Shown: positions 1 to 5,466 of the stretch, piece by piece
How positions within the stretch are numbered: the first letter of the stretch is position 1
How the letters are laid out: each line of letters starts with the position of its first letter
Assembly (NCBI GenBank): GCA_022822245.1
Contig: JAJECB010000496.1
Span: 1 to 8,493 of the forward strand
Source of the DNA: Gammaproteobacteria bacterium
Lineage (GTDB): Bacteria > Pseudomonadota > Gammaproteobacteria > HK1
Length of the DNA: 8,493 nucleotides
Direction of reading: 5' to 3'
The notes under the pieces: model-generated
The model's input: the letters and a program-made list of their open reading frames with translations, nothing else
The model's database searches: none
Told to the model about the DNA's origin: nothing
Translations under genes and position numbers: made by a program

Positions 1-444
1 TCGATGATGACCACGATCTGGAACAGCACCACCCCGAGAACCGAGAGCAGGATGAGCGCGCCGAATGCGACCAGGAAGGTGACGATGACCCGGGGAAGCT
101 CCGATGCGCACCCTTCCGGGCGGGACGACGACGAATCTGCCGATCAGGTCCTCTCCCCGCGGGCCCACGAGGTCGGCCACGGCGTCCCCGATAGTCGATC
201 TCGCACCGGCCGGAAAGCGCAACAGGATGACGCCGACGGACTGCATTCCGCTTGCGTGGACCAGTTGACCGAAGTCCTTGTCCTCGGTCAGGAGGATGCA
301 TCGCTCCCGCAGGGCAAGCCCGATGACCGACTCGTCGTCGGCTCTGGGAGAAAGATCTGCAACCGCCAGAACCTCGTGCCCAAGGCGATCCAGTGCACGG
401 ACAACGGAGTAGTCGCAGCTCTCGTCGGCGAGAAACCGCGCCAT
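1..444 (-). CDS. DUF5615 PIN-like protein, putative toxin of a DUF433/DUF5615 pair (open at window edge)
   Basis: The gene begins at an ATG (444-442), 18 bases after the DUF433 stop, with a modest ribosome site (GAAGAG, 456-451) six bases upstream. Its first ~114 residues fit the DUF5615 PIN-like family. They start MARFLADES, carry acidic pairs at D36-D37-E38, the motif LLTEDKDFG at residues 51-59, the strand GVILLRFPAG at 71-80 and the ending FVVVPPGRVRI at about 104-114. D7, D37/E38, D55 and D57 are the likely metal-site acids by analogy with PIN-like nucleases. Family members are usually about 110-125 residues and sit beside a DUF433 gene, where they are predicted RNase toxins. Here no stop is reached and the frame is still open at residue 148. 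Beyond residue ~115 the codons end mostly in T and the peptide is Arg/His/Gly-rich, unlike the family, so the true C-terminus is uncertain. Family assignment is firm; toxin activity is inferred. Confidence 0.8.
   Translation of the reverse strand, partial: MARFLADESCDYSVVRALDRLGHEVLAVADLSPRADDESVIGLALRERCILLTEDKDFGQLVHASGMQSVGVILLRFPAGARSTIGDAVADLVGPRGEDLIGRFVVVPPGRVRIGASPGHRHLPGRIRRAHPALGSRGGAVPDRGHHR
3..143 (-). other. Hydrophobic, coding-like stretch in a frame offset from the DUF5615 gene
   Basis: Following a TGA at 146-144, this minus-strand frame is open to the window edge. From about position 98 it encodes ELPRVIVTFLVAFGALIL followed by LSVLGVVLFQIVVII, which is about 29 consecutive mostly aliphatic residues and looks like a transmembrane helix. 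Nearly all codons in that stretch end in G or C, as in the real genes of the window, whereas the DUF5615 frame over the same bases has mostly T in third position. No ATG, GTG or TTG precedes the hydrophobic run in this frame. The only GTG codons lie inside it, so it is not a normal gene start. It could be the continuation of the DUF5615 reading frame after a one-base slip, the start of another gene with a rare start codon, or a sequence error. What lies beyond position 1 is not visible. Confidence 0.35.
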
Positions 445-462
445 CGCAGGCTCTTCGAGCGG

Positions 463-708
463 CTACGCCGGCTCGGTGATCTCGGTTTCTTCACGGGCGA
501 TCGTATCCGCCGCGTAGACCAGGCACGCGTGGATGTCGTGTTTCGTCAGCCTGGGGTATGCGTCGAGCAATTCGCCGGTCGTTGCGCCTCCACCGAGCTT
601 GCGAAGGACCAGCTCCACCGGGATGCGGGTCTCCCCCACCACTGGCTTGCCCAACATGACGGCGGGGTTGATCTCGATTCGACCTGTCCGCACGACGATC
701 CGCTCCAC
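463..708 (-). CDS. DUF433 protein, putative antitoxin of the DUF433/DUF5615 pair
   Basis: This 81-residue protein starts at GTG (708-706) and ends at TAG (465-463). It matches the DUF433 pattern closely: LGKPVVGETRIPVELVLRKL at residues 19-38 (family form GKP-x-I-x-GTRIPV), then a Gly-rich turn, GELLDAYPRLTKHDI at 45-59 and a closing CLVYAADT helix at 62-69. DUF433 folds as a small helix-turn-helix-like domain and is commonly encoded just upstream of a DUF5615 gene, as here with an 18-base gap. It is therefore taken as the cognate antitoxin and possible autoregulator. The peptide fits the family from its first residues, so no longer start is needed. A purine-rich GAGGTAGGA lies 16 bases upstream of the GTG, rather far for a ribosome site. 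The ATG at 724 is in another frame. Function as an antitoxin is inferred from context. Confidence 0.85.
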   Translation of the reverse strand: MERIVVRTGRIEINPAVMLGKPVVGETRIPVELVLRKLGGGATTGELLDAYPRLTKHDIHACLVYAADTIAREETEITEPA

Positions 709-722
709 GACCGATTGGTGCC

Positions 723-728
723 ATCCTA
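723..728 (-). promoter_or_regulatory. Possible -10 element for the DUF433/DUF5615 pair
   Basis: On the minus strand the hexamer TAGGAT lies 14 bases before the DUF433 GTG start and matches four of six positions of the TATAAT consensus. No convincing -35 box lies 16-18 bases upstream. If used, transcription would begin roughly ten bases or fewer before the GTG, giving a very short leader, which would fit the lack of a well-spaced ribosome site. The rest of the 111-base gap between the higA stop and DUF433 (709-819) shows no gene and no clear terminator. This is a weak call. Confidence 0.2.
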
Positions 729-819
729 CCTCAGCCCGCCAGCGGCGGCGTACCCGACCGTGGAGAGACGGCGGGCCGCGGCCGGAACGAGGTCGGAACA
801 GTGTCGGCGGTGCACGGGT

Positions 820-1110
820 TCACGCCTCGGCCAAGAGAGTAATGTCGGACAGGTCGGCGGTCTCTCGGGCCCGAGCGAGGTCGTAGGCGCGTTGCAGGTT
901 GATCCAATACTCAGCGGTGGTGCCGAAGAACTTCGAGAGCCGCAACGCGGTATCGACGCTCAGCGCCGTCTCGCCCTTCACGAGCCGTTCGATCCGCATC
1001 CGGGGCACGTTCAGGTGCCTCGCGAGCGCAAGCGCGCTCATGTCGAGCGGCTCAAGATACTGTTCCGTGAGCACTTCGCCGGGATGTGACGGATTCTTCA
1101 GCAGCGTCAT
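820..1110 (-). CDS. higA: HigA-family addiction-module antitoxin (XRE), no adjacent HigB
   Basis: This 96-residue protein begins MTLLKNPSHPGEVLTEQYL, the typical HigA/VapI opening (HPGE-x-L). A helix-turn-helix follows at about residues 24-63, with SALALARHLNVP as first helix and turn and MRIERLVKGE as recognition helix. ALSVDTALRLSKFFGTTAEYWINLQ at 49-73 is the family's signature second half, split here as ALSVDTALRLSKFFG plus TTAEYWINLQ. Length is normal for the family. HigA proteins neutralise HigB mRNA interferases and repress their own operon. In canonical loci higB lies immediately upstream of higA on the same strand. Here the upstream gene is the giant flavin oxidase, ending 10 bases before the ATG, and no HigB-like peptide is seen in the window. 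The ATG lacks a well-placed ribosome site (AGGA is one base away), so translation may depend on coupling with the oxidase. It is either an orphan antitoxin or a co-opted regulator. Confidence 0.88.
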   Translation of the reverse strand: MTLLKNPSHPGEVLTEQYLEPLDMSALALARHLNVPRMRIERLVKGETALSVDTALRLSKFFGTTAEYWINLQRAYDLARARETADLSDITLLAEA

Positions 1111-1120
1111 GTCCTGTTTC

Positions 1121-4100
1121 TCAGTTGAAGCGGTCGAGGGTGAAGGGGGCGAGATCGCGGCCGGTGCGGCCGGTCCGCAGGAGCTCCGCGTTGATGCGGC
1201 CGAGCACCGGGGCGAGGGTGAGCCCGTTCACGGTGCTCGCGGTGAAGAAGCCGGGCACCCCCGGCACCTCCCCGAGGATGGGGGCGCCGTCAGCCAGCAC
1301 GTTCATGGCCGACCAGGTGCGGATGACGCGGAGCGACCGGAGGGCGGGGAGCACCCGGTCGGCGACCCACAGGTTCCCCTCGACGCTCTCGCGCCGGACC
1401 AGGGCGCGCTCGCTCACCGGGTCGAGCGAGGACGGCCAGCCGCCCCCGATGACGAGGTTTCCGGCCGCCATCTGCTTCATGGTGAGGTGCCGGTCGGCGT
1501 AGGCGAGGAGATGGGTGACGAGCGGCGGTGCGGTCTCGGTGACGATGAGCTGGATGGGGCTCGCCCGGATCGGCAGCGAAACGCCCAGCATGGCGGCCAC
1601 CCGCGGCGCCCAGCCGCCGGCCGCGTTGAGCACCCGGCCCGCGCGGATGGCGCCGCGCGTCGTTCGCAGCACGAAAGCCGAACCGGCGCGCTCGATGGCG
1701 AGGACCTCGGTCTCCCGAAAGAGGCGGGCGCCGGCCGCGAGCGCCGCTTCGAGCACCGCGGGGCCGGCCGCGAGCGGGCTCATCTTGCCTTCCTCGGCGC
1801 AATACGCGGCCCCGACGAGCCGCTCGGAGAGTTGGGGCGCGAGGGCGCGGAGCTCGTCGCGGCCAATCACCTCGACCGGCGTGCCGAAGCGCGCCTCGAG
1901 CGCCGCCTTGCGGGCGAGCTTCGCCGTCTGCTCGCGGGTCTCCGCCACCATGAGCCCCCCGGTCCGGACGATCTCGAGATCCGCGCCGAGGGTCTCGGCC
2001 ACCTCCGGCCAGAGGCGCGCGGACTCGCGCTGAAGCGGCAGGGTCTGGGCGGCGGGGAGGCCCGCGGCGGTGGCGAGCTCTCCGAAGTTGTACGCGAGGA
2101 GCTGGACGTGGAGGGACCCCGCGTTGTTGCCCGACGCATGGGCGTTCGGCTGATCGCGCTCGACGAGGATGACGTCGACGCCCTCGCGCGCGAGCTCCCA
2201 GGCGGTCGTGACGCCGACGATCCCGGCCCCGACGATGACGACGCTCGCCTCCGCGTCGGTCCGGGCAGCCTCGGCCGCAACCGGGCTCCGCACGGTGCCG
2301 CGGGGCGGGAGCGCCTCTCCCTGGTCGTCGTGGCTCCACTCGGGCTTCTCGCGGGCAAGGGCGAAGGCCGGTACCGGCTTCACCGGGAACCGCGGGGCGA
2401 AGAGCCGGAACGGGTCAGGCGTTTCGCCGCGGGCGGCCGCGCACCAGGCGGCGATCCGCGGCCCGCAGTAGCGTCCCTGACAGCGGCCCATGCCGACTCG
2501 GGTCAGGCGCTTGAGCGCACCCGACTCGTCGGCGCCGGCCGCGATGCGGGACCGGAGCACCCCCGCCCCCACCGACTCGCAGCGGCAGATCGCGACGTCG
2601 TCGCCGGCGAGATCGGGGAACTCGCGCGGCGCCGCGAAGAGCGTCCAGAGCGCAGCCTGGAACCGCCGGGCGCGGTCCCGTTCCCGGCGCGCGCTCCGCG
2701 CGAGCGCCTCGAGGTCCGGGGGGATCGGCCGACCGAGGTTCCGCGCGGCCGCGAGTCCGGCGAGGGTTCCCTCGGCGAGGGCCGCGTGCGCTCCGCCCAC
2801 GCCCCCACCGTCGCCGGGAACGAATATGCCGGCGAGGGACGTCTCCGCGTCGTCGTTGCGGACGACCGCGAGGCCCCCCGCGTCGGGGTCCCAGCGATGG
2901 TCGCAGCCGAGGAGCCGCGTGAGCTCGGTCGAGGGATGGAAGCCGTAGCCGGTGCATACCGCGTCCACGTCGAAGACCCGTTCGCTTCCCGCGACGGTGT
3001 TTCCGTGTGCGTCGATGCGAGCGAGGACGGCTCTCCGCACCCTCTCGCCGTCGCGGCCCTCGACCCGAACGAGGACGTGCCGGTGGAGCACCGGAATGCG
3101 GCGGCGCGCGAGGGCGGCGCGGTACGCGATCCCCTGCCCGACGAGCCCCGGAGCGTGGCGAAGCGCGGCAAGGGCCGCGCCGGGTCGGGCCGCCGGCGGC
3201 GGAGCCGTCTCCGCCACCGCCGCCACCTCGACCCCTCCCGCCGCGAGCTCGCACGCCACCTGGAGGTTGAGCGGCCCGTTGCCGGCGACGAGCACCCGCG
3301 CGCCCGGGGCCACCCGATACGCGCGGGCCAGGGTCTGGGCCGCGCCGGTGGTCATGACGCCGGGAAGCGTCCAGCCGGGGACCGGATGCGCCCGCTCATA
3401 CGCCCCGGTCGCGATGACGAGCTGGCGGGCGCGGTATCGCTGCGCGCGCCCGTCCATGACGACGTCGACCTCCGCCGCCGCGGCATTCGCATCGTGGCCA
3501 GTGCCGGCCGGCCCGTCCGCGTGGGCGCTCCACACGGTGGCGGAGCTCGAGATCTCCACCCCCGCGGCCCGCACCCGCTCGATGAGATCGGCGCCGGACG
3601 CGAACTGCCGATCGCGCGCCCGGGGCCCGGCGAAGCGGTGGCTCGGGGCGAGCTGCTTGAAGTACTGCCCGCCGGGATGCGGCCGCTCGTCGAGGACGGT
3701 GGCGAGCACCCCGGCGCGGGCGGCCGCTTCGGCCGCCGCGAGCCCGGCCGGTCCCGCGCCGATGATGAGGAGGTCGCGCTCGATCTCCGGCACCCCGTCC
3801 GCGGGAGGCGGAACGAGGGGCGCCATCCCGGCCGCCACGACGGCCGGCGCGTCGTCGTGATGGGCGGCGACCGACATTCCTTCCCGCACCGGCGTCATGC
3901 ACGCCCGCTGTCCCGGGCGTCCGTCCACCGTCACCAGGCACTCGTGGCAGACCCCCATCCCGCAGAAGACACCGCGCGGGTCGCCGTTCCGCGCGCGGCG
4001 AAGCGCGGTGATGCCGGCCGCGGTGAGGGCGGCGGCCACGGTTTCCCCCTCGATGGCCGGGACCGCCTGGCCCTCGAAGTCGATGGAGACGGGCGCCCCG

Positions 4101-4156
4101 GAAGGAACGATTCCCGGGGTTCGCAGGCGAAGGGTTTTCGAGGGGAGGCGGCTCAT
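1121..4156 (-). CDS. Fused three-domain FAD/[2Fe-2S] amine oxidase (HcnA-HcnB-HcnC-like architecture)
   Basis: The protein is predicted to oxidise an amine, imino acid or amino-acid-like compound. Domains are numbered from the farthest possible start at 4210. Residues ~40-112 form a [2Fe-2S] ferredoxin domain with C83, C88, C91 and C104 (CGMGVCHEC then RAC). Residues ~146-500 are an FAD oxidoreductase with IIGAGPAGLAAAEAA at 149-163, VIATGA at 265-270, a second Rossmann motif VLVAGNGPLNLQ at 306-317 and GIFVPGDGGGVGG at 461-473. Residues ~540-590 are a BFD-like [2Fe-2S] motif with C542, C544, C577 and C582. After a Pro-rich linker (~600-655), a DAO-family domain starts VVIVGAGIVGVTTAWELA (657-674) with E684 as ribose-binding acid and SGNNAGSLHVQLL at 693-705. 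In HcnABC, opine oxidases and hydroxyproline dehydrogenases these parts are separate subunits whose lengths add up to about this size. The start chosen is the only early ATG (4156); in-frame GTGs at 4177 and 4210 are possible, and none has a clear ribosome site. No signal peptide is seen, so it is probably cytoplasmic. The substrate is unknown. Confidence 0.9.
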   Translation of the reverse strand: MSRLPSKTLRLRTPGIVPSGAPVSIDFEGQAVPAIEGETVAAALTAAGITALRRARNGDPRGVFCGMGVCHECLVTVDGRPGQRACMTPVREGMSVAAHHDDAPAVVAAGMAPLVPPPADGVPEIERDLLIIGAGPAGLAAAEAAARAGVLATVLDERPHPGGQYFKQLAPSHRFAGPRARDRQFASGADLIERVRAAGVEISSSATVWSAHADGPAGTGHDANAAAAEVDVVMDGRAQRYRARQLVIATGAYERAHPVPGWTLPGVMTTGAAQTLARAYRVAPGARVLVAGNGPLNLQVACELAAGGVEVAAVAETAPPPAARPGAALAALRHAPGLVGQGIAYRAALARRRIPVLHRHVLVRVEGRDGERVRRAVLARIDAHGNTVAGSERVFDVDAVCTGYGFHPSTELTRLLGCDHRWDPDAGGLAVVRNDDAETSLAGIFVPGDGGGVGGAHAALAEGTLAGLAAARNLGRPIPPDLEALARSARRERDRARRFQAALWTLFAAPREFPDLAGDDVAICRCESVGAGVLRSRIAAGADESGALKRLTRVGMGRCQGRYCGPRIAAWCAAARGETPDPFRLFAPRFPVKPVPAFALAREKPEWSHDDQGEALPPRGTVRSPVAAEAARTDAEASVVIVGAGIVGVTTAWELAREGVDVILVERDQPNAHASGNNAGSLHVQLLAYNFGELATAAGLPAAQTLPLQRESARLWPEVAETLGADLEIVRTGGLMVAETREQTAKLARKAALEARFGTPVEVIGRDELRALAPQLSERLVGAAYCAEEGKMSPLAAGPAVLEAALAAGARLFRETEVLAIERAGSAFVLRTTRGAIRAGRVLNAAGGWAPRVAAMLGVSLPIRASPIQLIVTETAPPLVTHLLAYADRHLTMKQMAAGNLVIGGGWPSSLDPVSERALVRRESVEGNLWVADRVLPALRSLRVIRTWSAMNVLADGAPILGEVPGVPGFFTASTVNGLTLAPVLGRINAELLRTGRTGRDLAPFTLDRFN

Positions 4157-4217
4157 TCGGAAATGTTCGTCGGTCACTCGACCAGCCCGTCCGAGCGCCG
4201 ATCCTCGCACGGGAAGA

Positions 4218-4234
4218 CCGCCCGCACCGGGCGG
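4218..4234. repeat. Short inverted repeat, 6-bp arms
   Basis: CCGCCC (4218-4223) and GGGCGG (4229-4234) are perfect inverted arms around the five-base spacer GCACC. It lies 61 bases before the oxidase ATG and 150 before the binding-protein ATG. In sequence this GC-rich a 6-bp pair occurs easily by chance, so it is recorded only as a candidate site or small hairpin. Confidence 0.25.
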
Positions 4235-4291
4235 ATGGACCCGCGCCGTCCACCGCTACCCTTTCGACGGGAACGGCTTGCGGAGGCTCGG

Positions 4292-4312
4292 GGCGAAGGG
4301 ATAGCCTTCGCC
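4292..4312. repeat. Perfect 8-bp inverted repeat, candidate operator
   Basis: GGCGAAGG (4292-4299) and CCTTCGCC (4305-4312) are exact inverted arms around the five-base spacer GATAG. The centre is about 82 bases before the binding-protein start and about 146 before the oxidase ATG, inside the divergent control region. A two-fold symmetric site of 21 bases suits a dimeric repressor or activator, and the spacer overlaps the best (weak) -10 candidate for the importer. It could instead form an RNA stem-loop in the leader. No T-tract follows, so it is not a classical terminator. No local regulator gene is visible in the window. Confidence 0.45.
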
Positions 4313-4370
4313 GACCGCTCCCGCCGCCGCACACGCGCGAAACCCGGGCGCGAACCCTGTCCGCAACGCC

Positions 4371-4376
4371 GAGGAG
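4371..4376 (+). promoter_or_regulatory. Ribosome binding site of the BMP binding-protein gene
   Basis: GAGGAG lies seven bases before the ATG at 4384 and is one of the clearest ribosome sites in the window. It fixes the start of the binding protein, which then opens directly with a signal peptide. Its strength fits the need for a binding protein in excess of the membrane components. Confidence 0.75.
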
Positions 4377-4383
4377 CCATCCG

Positions 4384-5385
4384 ATGAAGAGCGCATTCCG
4401 CCTGCTCGCCGCCGCCGCGATCGCGGTCGCCGCGACCACCGCCCAGGCCGCCGACTTCAAGCCCGCCGTGGTCTACGACATGGGCGGCAAGTTCGACAAG
4501 TCGTTCAACGAGGGCGTCTACAACGGGGTGAAACGGTTCACCGAGGAGACCGGCATCGAGGTCATGGAGTTCGAGGTCACCAACGAAGCGCAGCGCCAGC
4601 GCGCGATGGAACGCCTCGTTCAGCGCGGCGCCACCGCTCTCCTCGGGGTCGGGTTCGCCCAGGCCGACGCGATCGCCGCGGTGGCCGAGGCCAATCCGGA
4701 CGCCCAGTTCGGAATCATCGACGTCTACTGGCTCGACCATCCGAACCTTCGCCAGTACTCGTTCAAGGAGCACGAAGGAAGCTACCTCGTCGGGGTCGCG
4801 GCGGCCATGAAGTCGCAGACCGGCACGGTGGGCTTCGTGGGCGGCATGGACATCCCCCTCATCCACAAGTTCGCCTGCGGCTACGTGCAGGGCGTGAAAT
4901 CGGTGAGCGCGGACATCGAGGTCCTGCAGAACATGACCGGGACCACCCCGTCCGCGTGGAACGATCCGGTCAAGGGCGGCGAGCTCGCCCAGAGCCAGAT
5001 CGACCGGGGCGCCGACGTCATCTACCACGCGGCGGGCGGCACCGGCATCGGGGTCATCCGGACGACGGCGGACGCGGGCAAGCTCGCCATCGGCGTCGAC
5101 GCGAACCAGAACTACCTCGCGCCCGGCAACATGCTCACCTCGATGGTGAAACGGGTGGACGTCGCCGCGTACCAGTACTTCATGGATGCCCACAAGGGAA
5201 TGTTCTCGGCCGGCATCATGCAGCTCGGGCTTGCCGAAGATGGTGTGGACTGGGCCGTGGACGAGCACAACCAGAGCCTGGTCGCGGGCGAGATCGAGGC
5301 GGCGGTGGCCGCCGCGAAGGAGGCCATCATCGCGGGCGAGATCGCGGTCCACAATTACGAGGCCGACCAGTCGTGCCCGATGTGA
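4384..5385 (+). CDS. BMP-family ABC transporter periplasmic substrate-binding protein
   Basis: This 333-residue protein captures the solute in the periplasm and hands it to the permeases encoded downstream. Residues 1-22 are a Sec signal peptide (MKSAFRLL, an Ala-rich core, cleavage after AQA). There is no lipobox cysteine, so it should be soluble rather than a lipoprotein like the spirochaete and Gram-positive members. BMP-domain (PF02608) marks include YDMGGKFDKSFNEGVYNG at 31-48, LLGVGFAQADA at 87-97, FKEHEGSYLVGVAAAMK at 127-143, GFVGGMDIPLIHKFACGY at 150-167, YHAAGGTGIGV at 214-224 and GVDANQNYLAPGNMLTSMVK at 237-256. Length is typical. The mature protein has C165 and C331, which might form a disulfide (inference). 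Studied family members bind purine nucleosides (PnrA) or riboflavin (RfuA). The ligand here cannot be read from sequence, and the divergent oxidase hints at an amine or amino-acid-like ligand. Confidence 0.95.
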   Translation: MKSAFRLLAAAAIAVAATTAQAADFKPAVVYDMGGKFDKSFNEGVYNGVKRFTEETGIEVMEFEVTNEAQRQRAMERLVQRGATALLGVGFAQADAIAAVAEANPDAQFGIIDVYWLDHPNLRQYSFKEHEGSYLVGVAAAMKSQTGTVGFVGGMDIPLIHKFACGYVQGVKSVSADIEVLQNMTGTTPSAWNDPVKGGELAQSQIDRGADVIYHAAGGTGIGVIRTTADAGKLAIGVDANQNYLAPGNMLTSMVKRVDVAAYQYFMDAHKGMFSAGIMQLGLAEDGVDWAVDEHNQSLVAGEIEAAVAAAKEAIIAGEIAVHNYEADQSCPM

Positions 5386-5406
5386 CGCATCCCGTCTGAT
5401 ACGCGC

Positions 5407-5418
5407 ACGCGGCCGCGT
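5407..5418. repeat. 12-bp perfect palindrome in the binding-protein/ATPase gap
   Basis: ACGCGGCCGCGT reads the same on both strands. It sits in the 81-base gap (5386-5466) between the binding-protein stop and the ATPase start, which otherwise shows only the ATPase ribosome site. As RNA it could form only a tight stem with little loop and has no T-tract, so it is not a proper terminator. It might slightly damp read-through or protect the upstream message, but chance in GC-rich DNA is just as likely. Confidence 0.25.
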
Positions 5419-5447
5419 CCGCACCGGCGAACCCGGCACGTTCCCTT

Positions 5448-5454
5448 GGAGGAG
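5448..5454 (+). promoter_or_regulatory. Ribosome binding site that decides the ATPase start
   Basis: GGAGGAG (5448-5454) is a strong anti-16S match. It overlaps the upstream TTG (5446), which would otherwise be the longest start. A ribosome bound here would use the in-frame GTG at 5467, 12 bases downstream. The spacing is longer than ideal, but no ATG lies nearby. Confidence 0.55.
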
Positions 5455-5466
5455 CGCACGGACAGG

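Larger units (their letters stand above)
4157..4383. promoter_or_regulatory. Divergent promoter/control region between the oxidase and the importer operon
   Basis: About 227 bases separate the oxidase ATG (minus) from the binding-protein ATG (plus), so both promoters must lie here unless the oxidase uses its upstream GTGs. It contains two inverted repeats (4218-4234 and 4292-4312) and the binding-protein ribosome site. The best plus-strand sigma70-like match is TTGCGG (4278-4283) and GATAGC (4300-4305) with a 16-base gap, only three of six matches each. This is weak, but its -10 falls in the spacer of the 8-bp inverted repeat. No strong minus-strand promoter was found. The long antisense frames crossing this stretch look like GC-driven shadows. 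Co-regulation of the two units is inferred. Confidence 0.55.

Noticed and set aside
4..1089. Plus-strand open frame (361 codons) over the toxin-antitoxin region
   Set aside because: It overlaps three minus-strand genes with convincing family motifs and itself shows none.
1111..1300. Search for a HigB toxin just upstream of higA
   Set aside because: This stretch is the C-terminal coding end of the oxidase (GVPGFFTASTVNGLTL and after), which matches the DAO-family ending. No HigB-like peptide is present in other frames.
899..4387. Very long plus-strand open frame (1162 codons) opposite the oxidase
   Set aside because: It is the antisense shadow of the oxidase: rich in Arg, Gly, Glu, Asp and His, with no domain motif, and it crosses the divergent promoter region. 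The minus-strand frame has complete cofactor motifs.
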